Positions 37,458 through 48,283 of a DNA stretch of 64,000 nucleotides are shown here, piece after piece. A program made the position numbers and the translations under genes. The notes below the pieces were generated by a model. That model did not search any database, was not told the DNA's origin, and worked only from the letters and a program-made list of their open reading frames with translations. Every line of letters starts with the position of its first letter. Position 1 is the first letter of the stretch. This stretch comes from Zelopaecilomyces penicillatus (taxonomy: Eukaryota; Ascomycota; Sordariomycetes; Hypocreales; Pseudodiploosporaceae): assembly GCA_005765155.1 (NCBI GenBank), contig VCCP01000004.1, positions 1,798,001-1,862,000 on the forward strand. Reading direction: 5' to 3'.

Positions 37458-38720
37458 TTAGGGGGCTGGCTTTACAATAGCCATCTTATCTAATATCTTG
37501 TAGACACCGGCGGCCTTGCCCGAGCCGTCATCCAAGTCCTGGATCATCTTGCGGGCGCGTTCGATGAGGATAGTCAGGACCTGGCGCGTGTACTCGAAGC
37601 TACCTTTGCCGTCCATGTAGCTGACGGCATATCGCTTGACCTGGTGGTCAGTGGTCTTTTGCTTGAGGATGTTGATGAGCTGGAGGTCGGCAGGGTCGGC
37701 GCGGATGCTGTGGATGATGGGGAAGGAGAATTTGCCCTCAGTCAGATCTTCACACACGCCCTTGTTGTTGCTGTACTCGATGGAGGACAGGTTCATGTAG
37801 TCATCGCGAATCTGAAAAATGAGGCCAATGATGTCGATAAGAGGCACGCAGTCGATGGTGGAGCTCGACTCGTCCTGCATGAGCTTGATGCCAAGGCGGA
37901 ACAGGCCGCCAGTCTTGTTGCCCACCATTTCGAGATAGTCCTCCTCGGTCGGGCAGGTCAAGGTATCACGCCAGAACAGATCCATGCCCTGGCCACGATG
38001 TAGGCTGACGAGCTCCTCGGCAAAGGTGGAAAGGGCTTTCTGGTTACCTAGCTTCAACAGCTCCTGCAGGGCGGTAAAGTACATGTAGTTGGCTGAGTTG
38101 ATGGTCTGGGCTACGCCAAAGATGTTGTGGGCGACGGGGAAGCCACGGCGCAGCTCGGAGGAGTCCTGGACGTCGTCGACGAGCAGGGAAGACTCGTGCA
38201 GCATACCGACGACTTTGGTGATGATCTCCAAGCTCGTAGTAGGGACTTCGAGCCAGGTGTTGAAGGCGCCGATGACCTGGGCGCGGAAATCCTTGCCGGG
38301 ATGGCTGGTGACGTAGTTGTAAGGACCCCTGACGACTCGCTCCTTGTCGTCGTTCCATGAGGTCCTCGCCGCGTGGGCGATGTCCTGCTGGACATAGCGA
38401 CTTGGGTCTGGCGGACCAATGGGCTGATTCTGGTACTGCATGATGGGGAGTCCGAGCCCTGGCCTTGCTATACTGGGTCTCTGTTGTCCTGATCCGAGGT
38501 TGCTGAGCAGGTCGGTGGTAGCAGTAGCAGCAGCAGCAGCAGCGGCGGCGGCGGCGGCAGTAGAAGAGGTGGTGGTAGAGGCGATGGTGGCGACGATAGA
38601 CGGTGATCTGGGAGGGGAGGAAATAATGGATGAAATGCTCTGTGTGTGCTTGTGGCCCGAGCTGGAGGTCCTCGGCGGGATCGCACTGGGAGAGACGAAT
38701 GGGTTGGAAGCAGAGGACAT
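37458..38720 (-). CDS. Geranylgeranyl diphosphate synthase
   Basis: A single-exon frame of 420 residues from an ATG at 38720. It condenses farnesyl diphosphate with isopentenyl diphosphate to give C20 GGPP for protein prenylation, carotenoids and diterpenes. The first aspartate-rich motif DDVQD is at 182-186 and the second, DDYMN, at 306-310. Both Mg-diphosphate sites and the basic residues after the first motif (ELRRG) are intact. The family core starts at about residue 115; the first 110 residues are a Ser/Pro/Ala-rich extension with a polyalanine run at about 54-67 encoded by GCN repeats. The best match is the housekeeping GGPPS (Neurospora al-3, yeast BTS1). No terpene cyclase or P450 genes adjoin it, so I do not read it as part of a diterpene cluster. 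Confidence 0.93.
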   Translation of the reverse strand: MSSASNPFVSPSAIPPRTSSSGHKHTQSISSIISSPPRSPSIVATIASTTTSSTAAAAAAAAAAATATTDLLSNLGSGQQRPSIARPGLGLPIMQYQNQPIGPPDPSRYVQQDIAHAARTSWNDDKERVVRGPYNYVTSHPGKDFRAQVIGAFNTWLEVPTTSLEIITKVVGMLHESSLLVDDVQDSSELRRGFPVAHNIFGVAQTINSANYMYFTALQELLKLGNQKALSTFAEELVSLHRGQGMDLFWRDTLTCPTEEDYLEMVGNKTGGLFRLGIKLMQDESSSTIDCVPLIDIIGLIFQIRDDYMNLSSIEYSNNKGVCEDLTEGKFSFPIIHSIRADPADLQLINILKQKTTDHQVKRYAVSYMDGKGSFEYTRQVLTILIERARKMIQDLDDGSGKAAGVYKILDKMAIVKPAP

Positions 38721-41700
38721 CGTGGGTCCAGCAGCGGCGGGGGGTCCTCGCGATGTGGTTTTTAAATGCTACTGCTGCTACTGCTCTGACGACGATCTAG
38801 GCAGACGGGGACCAGCAGCCTCGGGCGGCTCGCACGGCGTAGCGGCTATTCGTCTGAGCCCATAAATCAGCAAGCAGGGGCTTGACTTTGCTTTCGTGGT
38901 GGAGAGAAGACCAGAAACTGGGTCGGTCACCACCCCGTCGAAGCCGCCCGGCAGTTGATGGATGGAGCGTCGGAAAGTTCAAGAGGGTCGTTAATTGGGA
39001 GGGGCAGATTAGACAGTTCGTCTGATGTGGCGTTACGGGCTTCGCTTCGCTCGGTATGGTATGGTTACCCCCCCTCTTTGTTGAAGAAAAGCTTGTGACA
39101 ATCAAGCAGTATAACCCTACCTTTTCTCTGCCAAGCCGGGTCTTCTTCTTTTTTTTTTCTTTTTTTCGAAAATCATCTATTAGAAGCTGACATGGCTGCT
39201 GCGATTGCAAGAACAAAAAAACAGGAACTATCAGGCGCCGCCATAGAGATAAACGGATGGGATCCCCTCTTCCCGTTTAACTTTCAATGGCTCAGCGCCC
39301 CCATCGGCGTGTGCCACTCGGCCTGTGAAGCAGACAGGGACAACAAAAAAAAAGAGCGCAATGAAATGAAACGATGCTTGTTCGCCGTATATCTCTCGGG
39401 CGACACTTTTGGCGGTCGTGCTGATGCCGATGCCGGTGCCGATGCGTGTCTCCGGGCCGCTGTGGGCAGGGGAAAGGGAGGGGGGAGGTGAGAGAAGAGA
39501 AGAGAAGAGGGCCGGAGATTTTGGTGCCTCCGGCTGCGATGACGAAAGTGGGCAGGCCGAGACCGAAGCCGTGTGCGTGAGAGGTACAAGGTAGTAAGTA
39601 TGATACGAAAAACAAATCACTTACCAAGAAAGAAACCGGCTTTACAACCTAGTTGGCGGAGAACGATGATGCTGGAAAGGTTGAACGAGTAGACCAGGTT
39701 GTGATTGTGTGTGTAGGGGTTGAATGGATGCATTACCATGAGTAGGAATGCATCATACTTAATACTTTGAATCTAGCAGATCTCTGAGGAAGTATGAGAG
39801 ACTCCATTATCGGCGGTTTCAGATAGGCAGACACACGTTGAAGCAAGGGGAAGCAATCCATCCAAGCAGGGAGGCAGGGTAAACCAAACGGGAATAACAC
39901 CTGCAACCACCTGTATGCTAGGTACCCATTCAAAGCTCTACACTTAGTTAAAGATACAGAACCCTGCAACTGCTGCAGTGGCTTATCGAAGGGAGAAAAG
40001 GTCTAGATCGTGTGAGACAGACAGATGGGGTAAAAGGTAGCCCAGGGCCAAAGTGATGGAAACACCCAGACAGAAAATGGCTGGCTGGCTGGCCGTTTGC
40101 GATGAGCCGCCAAGGGTAGATGCAGATCTACCTAATGATGTAACAGCAACGACGGGAGTCGGTGGATGTATTTTTGAAGTGCCATGTTTCTTATTCGTCT
40201 CGTAGTAACATAGATTCTCCATCTGTTTTTTTTTCTGGCTTGTCTTTCTGTGGTTCTGTTGCATAAATGGTTTTCCCTACCTAAAGGATGTATGTATTCA
40301 TAGAAGGAAGCAGACACACAAACACGAAACACAACCTTGAATAGCGCATCTCAAAAGCTGACCACCATCTATGCTTCGTTCCATTTATTAGGCTGGGTAA
40401 CTAAAATAAAATAAAAATCAACTCTTTCGCCCCAAGATCGACTCTGTACAGGCAAATCTGCACACAAGGCCAGCACTAATGGAGTCCGCTCCGCCATCGC
40501 TATCCCACTCGGCTACCGGATCATACTACGTATGCAGGACTCTTATAGTCTGACAATAATAAGCTGCCGGCAGTTCTCTAGTCTTTTTTTTTTTTTTTTG
40601 CAAGCATTCACTAGAAAAGGACATTCGTTTGTGCAGTCGATGATGCAGGCAAGCCATAGATAGGTCGGAGGATGATTGTAAAACCAAGTTTGTCCCAAGT
40701 CTACTTACCCTGTAAGGCCGGAACGAGGTGCGACCGCCCGACGCCGCCAAGCTACGGACGGAGCATGCAAGCTCCGGAGTCGCGCCGCACACGTCCGTAA
40801 CCCCGGCGTGGATGGTGACGCCATATACATATTCGGTATCTGGCTGGAGTCCGAGAAGCAAGAGCATGTGCTGTCCAGGTATCGTCTATGAATTTGCGCC
40901 ACTTATGTCAACGACGGGGTTATGAAAGGTTGCCCTTTTTATCCCGGAGGTTATTGTATGTTTGTCCCAAGCGTTCGGATGAAAACCACAACAGCAACCC
41001 TTAGATCAACTGCTACAGCTTTTTAGATGGATTATGTTAATGTGTTTAAAATTACTTGTTTCATACATGATGATGCAGAAGTCATCCCCCTATGAGGGTT
41101 CATCTATTTTTAAACAGAATCTATTGGAAGCAGGGCCAGATTTGCACACTCTTGTTCCTCGTCATCGCCTTGCACCAAGTGAACGTCAGCTATTCTGAGC
41201 CGAGCATTGAGTATTTGTACTCCGACTCGCCTGAACTCACAAAGATTGAAACGATGCACTAAAGAGAGGTCTAGGGACTCATGGATCATTCATTCTACAA
41301 CATGTCTCAAGCAACTCGTACGTAAAGCAAGGAATATGACACCTTCATTTCTATACGATATATGTACGGCTTATATCTTATATACCATCACCATGGCTAG
41401 TGAGTGTTATATTTTGTGCGACTCCATATTCTCCCCATCTCCTGCCCCCATACTAACCTGAGCACGTATGCAGGTGATTATCTCAAATCCCCGAGAATCT
41501 AGTCTATCCACAATAAGCCGCCCTTTCTTTCCCCACGGTACCATAAGAAACCTGGGGTGTGCAGTAGTAAAGTAAAGTCGCAGTCACTGGGGAACCTACA
41601 TGCATTGGGCGGGAAAAGGGTCGCGATGCCCCCTCGTTGCTGGGGCGACGACCCTCTGTCAGTGCGCACAAAGTCCCCTGTACACCCACAACAAACTCCA

Positions 41701-42075
41701 CTATGCCGCCTCCACCACAGTGCCTTATCGCTTAATCCAACCATCCGGCCTGTCAAACTCTCTCCCTTATTTCTGTTTCCCCTTGTTTGCCAATTGCATT
41801 TGCGATTCCCAGCCCTCGCTGCGTCATCAGCTCCCCCGATGCCTTTTCTCTTTATTCACCTGTATTAACATTCTTGCGCCTTGAGGAGCGCCCGTTTATC
41901 CTCTTCTTCTTCTTCCTTACCTGCCGCCTCTTTATCACCGCCTCTTTATCACCACGGGACAACGAAACATCATCCATCCATATTGCACATTCTACTGCTG
42001 CCAGCTGGTGCCACTCTAAAACCCACCAAAAACCGTCAAAAACCCCACAACTTATCTAAACACCCAACATTCACA
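38721..42075. other. Intergenic region between divergent GGPPS and Cdc14 genes
   Basis: This holds the promoter of GGPPS (near 38721) and of the Cdc14 gene (near 42075), with T-rich, C-rich and GA-rich tracts (for example AGAGA units at about 39491-39510). One weak - strand gene candidate is listed separately. Nothing else is supportable. Confidence 0.55.
40418..40885 (-). CDS. Weak candidate gene fragment (two exons), product not recognised
   Basis: Two open stretches join in frame. Exon 40885-40709 follows an ATTCATAG acceptor with a TTGAC branch-like site 18 bases before it, and encodes HMLLLLGLQPDTEYVYGVTI and more before a GTAAGT donor. A 183-nt intron follows. Exon 40525-40418 (after ACGTAG) encodes YDPVAEWDSDGGADSISAGL and ends in TGA. 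Both exons are phase 0. The LxPxTEYxYxVT pattern recalls the E-F strands of a fibronectin type III fold, but this is only a resemblance. No convincing upstream exon or start codon was found, so it could be a remnant or chance; an A15-16 tract sits in the intron. Confidence 0.22.
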
Positions 42076-43103
42076 ATGGAGGCTCTCCTATCACTCGCCT
42101 TCGACAGCCTCTCCTCCTTCGACGGCCCCAAAATCCGCAAGGGCCTACGCCAAGTCGAGGGCCTACTCGCACAGATCTGCCTGTCCAACAGCGACACCAA
42201 ACACGACCGTGCGGCTCCTCCGCCTTCGCCTTCACCTTCCACCAGCATGGATATTGACGACGACGAAAATGGTGGTTGTGGTGGTGGTGACACGTCCATG
42301 GCCGCACCCCGAAAGGAACTTTCCGAACTGGGCTACGACCCAGCGTTTCGCGAGTTTTTTAAGCTGCAGGAAGGGTTTGAGTGGAACGTGGCCATGAGGT
42401 TGATTAATACTCTTGATCGGCTTATGGCCAAGGGTGGCGATGGGCAGAATGATTTGCTTATTCTGAGTGCGCTGGATTTGATTCAGGGAGTGTTGCTTTT
42501 GCATCCTCCGAGCAAGTCCTTGTTTTCACGAGAACAGAACATGAATGTACGTGTACACGACTCCCTTGTGAAATTGGGGGGGATAAGCTGCTTGTCCAAC
42601 ATCACTCCACCTTAACTTCTTCCGCTAACAAGACAAACTCCTAGCTTCTCCTCGATCTCCTCGAGCCATTCAACTGTCCAGCAATCCAGTCTGCAACCCT
42701 CCTCACCCTCGTCGTTACACTCATCGACACGCCAAACAACACCCGTACCTTTGAAGGCCTCGACGGCCTTCTTACCGTTACTTCCCTCTTCAAGTCGCGC
42801 TCTACTTCCCGCGAGGTCAAGCTGAAGCTCGTCGAGTTCCTCTACTTTTACCTCATGCCCGAGACGCCGTCCATCCCGCGAGCCGATCAGCGTGACTCCG
42901 TGCCGGCCATGCTCCAGCGCAGCCCTTCAAAGCTGGCGGGCGCCTTTAACGCTGACAACAAGCGTAGGCGCGCCAACAGCAACGGCGAGATTACGCTCAC
43001 CACAGAGGAGAAGCAGGAGCTGCTGAGCCGTCATCTCAGTAGTGTTGAGGATCTGGTTAAGGACCTGAGGAATTGTGCGCCGTTTGGTGGTATCGTCTGC
43101 TGA
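42076..43103 (+). CDS. cdc14: Septation initiation network protein Cdc14 (SIN component)
   Basis: Model join(42076..42546,42645..43103), 309 residues. The 98-nt intron (GTACGT...CCTAG) falls between NMN and LLLDLLEPFNC, phase 0. The opening MEALLSLAFDSLSSFDGPKI and the following RKGLRQVEGLLAQ block match the fungal cell division control protein 14 family (the S. pombe Cdc14 that binds the Sid1 kinase in the septation initiation network, not the Cdc14 phosphatase). The predicted fold is all-helical and armadillo-like, with no phosphatase P-loop. Residues about 40-70 are a low-complexity Pro/Asp/Gly insert. The C-terminal 60 residues carry a basic KRRR patch. The ATG at 42076 is the first in frame. 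The 3' end is 546 bases from a convergent gene. Confidence 0.88.
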
Positions 43104-43649
43104 GCTGGCTGTTGATTGGGGCAAGGTCTGGTTATGATGCATTCTTTCCCAGGCCTGCTGCTTGGGCGGCGGAAGAATGACCCACTTCGCCCGTTCTGGC
43201 TATTGATTTGTTTGTTTGTTTGTTTATTTTGGTTGCTGGATTTTCCCTCTCGTCTTTTTTCTGAAGACAGTCTTTCTTGCTTCTCTTTGCTTTCCCGGTG
43301 CATACTGGCGTGTGGGGCGTTGGATAGGGGTACAGGAAGAAGTGTCATATGCGAACATGCGGAATTATGCGAAAAAGCACACAGGAAAGTGGCTCGTTTG
43401 CTTTATAATCATCACTGTTTTTTTATTTTTACTCAGGCAACCTTTTTTTCTTTTCATCTCAATTAAGGGGTTTCGGACGAAACGGTTGTATATCTTTCTT
43501 TTTGTATCCAAAAAAACAAACAGGCTAGGCTAGGCGTTGCTATATAGGTGAAGAATGAGGAATCTTTTTTTTTAATATAAAAAGCCATCATAGTTAATAA
43601 CTGGGGGGTATGATATACATATATAAGTATGTGCTTAGTTTTGTAACTA
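43104..43649. other. Convergent intergenic region
   Basis: 3' regions of the Cdc14 gene and the Cys-rich membrane-protein gene. T-rich with a TTTG run at about 43210-43228. No gene seen. Confidence 0.6.
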
Positions 43650-45075
43650 TTATTGGCCTCGCCGTGTGCGTGGCATCAGTGGTGATGGTGGTGAAAAGGC
43701 ATCAGCGTCTGGGTGTTCGCCTCCATGTAAATCAAACCGCTCACCCGTAGGACTCAGTGCGTGTGGTGATGACGCGAGCGGGCTGTAACCTGAGACTGGC
43801 GCACGACTTCCTCCTCTTCTTTCCCCCCCTCCTCCTCCTTCTTCATCTCCTATTGTTGATGTTGTTATTGCCTGTAAGCCGGGGCTCATCTCAGCAGGCA
43901 CCGCAGCGTCTGCCAGTCTGCGCGGCATATTTAACGGCGGCGGTATGGCATCTCGCTCGGAAAAGACGCCAATGACCGGGGTGGTAGCCGGGCTATTTGA
44001 ATCGGACTCGGTAGTACCCCCGACTAGCACGGGGGTCGGGCCGAAGTAATCCTGGCTACGGCGCTGCTGCTGCTGCTGCTGCTGATGGCCTGGCCAGGCT
44101 TGAGACGAAGCCGAGACGGCGGTCATGGCGGCGCGGCGACGGTGGTCTTCGTATATGGTGTTTTTCTGGGCAGTTCGCTGGCTGCGCCGTAGTTTGGCGA
44201 CGCCGATGCAGGCGAAAAGCACGATGACGAGGAAGACGCCAGCGATGGAGCCGATGACGATGCCGGCGCGCGCGGCGTTGGTGAGCTCGGATCCCGGCGG
44301 GCCGGTGGGACCTTTACTAGTGCTATTCGAGGAGCTTTCGACGGCGGCGGCGGGTGCCGTGGAGATGGGCGTCGTGGTTAAGGGCAATATCGTTGTAGAT
44401 ACTGCGCGGGCTGCAAGGCAATTCCCACCGACCTGGCACGCGGCACCATAAGGGCAGCAATTGCCGCCGAGACTGGGCGAGCAGAGGAAATACCCCGTCT
44501 GAGGGCATTGGCGACTGCGGCATCCGGCTTCGGTGACGACGGTAGGGATGGCGGTAGCAGTGGCGGTGGACGCAGTCTTGGTGGTGGTGGTGGTGGTGGA
44601 AACGTAGTAGGCGGTGCTTGGACAGTACGAGTCCTCGATGCAATTGGAGCCGAGGGGGCAGCACTTTGCGAGGCCGGTGGTGTTGATGTAGCAGTAGGTG
44701 TCGTTTGTGCAGCAGGCTTCGCTGTGGCCGACGTCGAGGCCTGAGTTTATGTTTATGTTAATGCGGTTCTTGACTTGGGATGATGTGCATATTGTTTTAA
44801 ATGCTGTGCTGATAAAAAAAGAAAAAAGAAAACAGAAACAACGCGAAAGGCAGTGATATAAAAACAAGGATGTAGATCGCCAGTGGTTTTCTTTTTGGTG
44901 TGTTTTACTTACAGCTGTGCGCGTCATTGGGACAGGCATCATCACGCCTCACCAACGCAGCCCTCGATGCGGCCAACAAGCGCCGCGATCCATCCCCGCG
45001 TGGCGATCTCGTCGACGCAGCAGCCAGATCCAGCAAGCCATACGCCGCAAAAAAGAACCCGACAGAAGAGCGCAT
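43650..45075 (-). CDS. Cys-rich single-pass cell-surface protein
   Basis: Model complement(join(43650..44803,44913..45075)), 438 residues. The start at 45075 (MRSSVGFFFAAYGLLDLAAA) gives a hydrophobic N-terminus fitting a signal peptide. The intron (GTAAGT donor, CACAG acceptor, 109 nt) joins ...DACPNDAHS to SFKTIC in phase 1. Two cysteine clusters follow: EACCTNDTYC...CCPLGSNC and CRSRQC...GNCCPYGAACQ, reminiscent of the small granulin-like or CCPxGxxC modules of fungal wall-associated proteins. A Thr/Ser-rich stalk and a membrane helix at about 233-256 come next, then a cytosolic tail with a short Gln run and Pro/Ser-rich sequence. It is likely a plasma-membrane protein exposed to the wall; function unknown. 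An upstream-frame ATG at 44945 would skip the secretion signal and needs no intron, but reads through the donor into T-rich intron DNA, so I reject it. The CACAG acceptor is the least certain part. Confidence 0.7.
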
Positions 45076-48000
45076 TGTGTGTGTTTTTGCTTTAAAGAGA
45101 ACAAAAAAACCCCGGAGGGATTGGACGGCGTGGGGAGGGTTATGGATGTCGGGGATGTCTTGGTTTGTTCCTCTCAGTTGTTGCAGAGCCAGACGGGCAG
45201 CTTCATATTGGTGTGGCCATGTATAGGTGGGTATTTTTGGTAGTTGTTATCGTTTGACGGTCAATCGCGTAGCCCTTTTCTCTCTTTTTGCCTATCCTTC
45301 TGATGATTCACTTTTTCAAGACCAACAAAGGATCATGGGGCGGGTTTGGGATCCAAGACACGGGAGAGGGCGGGGGGGGGGAGGTGTTGTCATTCACAAC
45401 AAATAATAAAAAATACAGAGAGTAATGGGAAAGGAAAACGAGAGGAGGGGGGGGGGAGAGAGAAAAAGGGATCAAAAGAGGGTTTCTGGTCGGATGCGAC
45501 GGCTGATGGGCTTTCTTTATGATTGAGGAGGGGGGGGGGGGGAGAGTGAGAGAAGCATAAAACGAAAATAGATGGACCAGCCGTTATATCGGGAAACAAA
45601 GAAAACGGACTGGCTGGCCTAGTAGACAGGCATGGCATGGCAGGGCCCCAAATTCATGCTGGGTATTTCCGTTTCTTTATTACTACTGCTTAGCTATTAT
45701 TATCGTGTGTCGGGCGCGACAAGCCAAGCCAAGCAAGCAAGCAAGCAAGCAAACATAATAGAGAGGAGGAGAATAGAACAAAACATGGCCCTGCTCTCAG
45801 ACCACCCACCACAGCATAACACCACCATCCCGCCTATTAGGTTTTTCGAGTAATACCAGCCGCGAAAATGCAAGGGTGTGCATTGGAGAGGCGTTTCTTC
45901 TGTGTTTGTGTGTGTACAAATGTGTAGTACAGGAGGAGGCGGAGGCGGCCAATGGGGGCTGCGCCAGAAAAAGGCTGCTTCAGCTGAAAGGCCGTGCAGA
46001 GGCTGGACTATCAAGTCTCTAAATAATGCCTAGGTCCTCTCTCTCTCTCACCTTTGCTTTTACCTTGGCTACCTTGACAAACAGTCAAGACTAACCCGTT
46101 ATTAATGACAAATCGTGTCCCCCCAAACAGAAAACGCCCCTGGCCATCGATTATTTGATGGGAGGCTTTGGGCCTATTGATGACCAGGACTTGAATGCCC
46201 GTTGTGGCTTGGCTCGGCGCTGAGACGGCAATTGGCTTGTGCAACCTATTGATGTGTAGCTTACAAGAGGTGCCTAACAGAGAAACAGAATCAGTAGCTT
46301 GTGCATTCATCCCATCTTGTGTGCATCCATTCCAGTCCACCACACCACATCCATCCATCCATCCATCCGTCTGTCATTACACATGTACCTGAGGGGGGGG
46401 GGACGGTTGACAGCGGCTGACAGCTTGCTGTCTGTTGGAAGAGCCCTTTATTAATGCAAGGATACCTGTTGTGTTTAAAATGATCTAGTAGGCTGCTAAC
46501 GCAGCTAGCTGGCCTAAGCAGCAGTACCGACATGCCTGCAACATCAAATGCCTGCAGTTGTGTGTGTGTGTGTGTGTGTGTGTGCAGGTACAGCGTCAAT
46601 TATGCACTGTTCAGTAGCAGCCACAGCGGGAGCAGCTGTACAGTTTTTAGCTGAAAGGGTGCACTATGACTCTGGCAGCGGCAGTCCCCCCCCCGCCTGT
46701 TTAATCCCCAGTTTAATCCCCAGCCGGCAAACGCGCATTTTCCCATCTTGCCGTTCCGTTGCTGTCTGCCACGTTTTGCGCGGCACAGCCAGACAAAAAG
46801 GGTCTGCTAAATCCTTTAAAAGTTCTCCGTTCCGGCTCCCAGAATACAGATAGTCTATAATACATGATGATTCACATTTACACATCTACACATCTACACA
46901 TGACAAAAAGAGGAAAAGCTTAGGGTTAGTTGATTCATCATACAACGCCTCAACGGAGACTTTCCCCCGTTGTCTCTCTTCACCAATCCATCATCTATCG
47001 ATTCTCCTCGCCGTAGTATGATACGATAATCCACCATATTAACACGAGAACACAGCATTGTGATATCTCGTGAAACCCACATCATCCAAACGCGCGTCTT
47101 TCCGTCCCGTTCCTGGCGCGCAATTCTTTTGCCACCCTAACAATCTTTGCATGTTGTGCATAATTATACACCTACCTATATCCCATGATTCCGCATCCTC
47201 ATGCTTCGAAGAAAAAAAACAGCCCTGCTATGGCTGATATTACAGGCCGTGTTTACCCCTGTACACTATGCACTCTCCATTGCCACCCCCTCCCCCATCC
47301 TCTTCCCCCTTCCACCACCACCACCAGTTGATCCAGTAACCAACTAACCAAGCCTTTTCGCTTCTCTTAGCAGGCTGTCTGCAGCTCTCTCCATCGCCCC
47401 CCTTTCTGTCTATTTCCTCTCTCGGCTTACTCGTAAAGGAGGTCCTCACAGCTCGATCCAGCGCTGGGCGCGATTCAGCCAAGGGTTAGTAATGAGGAGA
47501 GAACATGGAGAATGTGGGGAACGGGCTGTTGGAGGCTTTTTTTTGGGTACTACATAACCAAGGTACTATGGGTAAGCGTAGGTACGGCGTAGTCACACCC
47601 TTAAAGGCATGACAGAGCTTCCACCCAACGTCAATGCAAACCCAAAATGAGGTTGGAAGAAAAAAAAGAGAATATTTTACCTTGTCTTGGTAACAAATCA
47701 AATAAAAAGATGATAGCTCAATATAGTGCGTGGGCTGCGGCTGTTGAAGAAATAATATAATATCCGGGGGATGAAGGTTTCTTGTCCCCCCCTGGCAAGC
47801 TGGGGATACTTTATCTACTGTGGAAAGTGAATGTCGACGATAAAAAAAAACGCCTCGTTTCCTCCCAGGACCAGGGTGGGAGGGAGCAAATTGCAGTGGG
47901 TTGTAATTCTGCATCTGGATTCGGACGCAGGCACAATCAAGCTTGGTAGTGGAGGTCATCTGTGCGCAAATCCCCAGGACTTTAAAGCTTCCTAGTTAGT

Positions 48001-48283
48001 AGTAGATATTTCAGGCACATACATACTACACAAGTAGTTGGTTTCATACCCAACAAATGATTTATGAGAGTGGCATCTCGGTTCTTACTTTATTTCCTCA
48101 TGCTATATAAAATTTCACTTTTCCATGGGTATCTGGGAGGCGACCCTCTCTAGTACAGTCGCAAACAAACTTCCATCCCTCCGTCCCAAAAAAATAACAT
48201 TAATCACAATCTTCAGTGCTTCTCCGTCCATCCATGGAGAGGCTCAAGCCCACGTCCATACCTAACCTAACCCCCAAATTACT
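45076..48283. other. Intergenic region, no gene seen
   Basis: Promoter side of the Cys-rich membrane-protein gene (near 45076) and 3' side of the IDO gene (near 48283). It has many low-complexity tracts: G runs at about 45373-45385 and 45529-45541, CAAG repeats at about 45722-45750, CATC repeats at about 46349-46368, and an ACACATCTAC direct repeat at about 46878-46902. Open frames are short and uncharacteristic. Confidence 0.55.
46559..46584. repeat. (TG)n microsatellite
   Basis: Thirteen uninterrupted TG units. Confidence 0.9.

Noticed and set aside
37458..38720. GGPP synthase as core of a diterpene cluster
   Set aside because: No terpene cyclase, P450, prenyltransferase or transporter genes adjoin it; neighbours are housekeeping genes.
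40420..40525. tRNA-like A-box (TAGCCGAGTGG) on the - strand with a downstream T5
   Set aside because: No acceptor stem pairing, no acceptable T-arm or B-box; the stretch also fits a short coding exon better.
43650..44945. Single-exon start at 44945 for the Cys-rich membrane protein
   Set aside because: Its N-terminus reads through a GTAAGT donor and T-rich intron; the spliced model from 45075 gives a secretion signal and removes that sequence.
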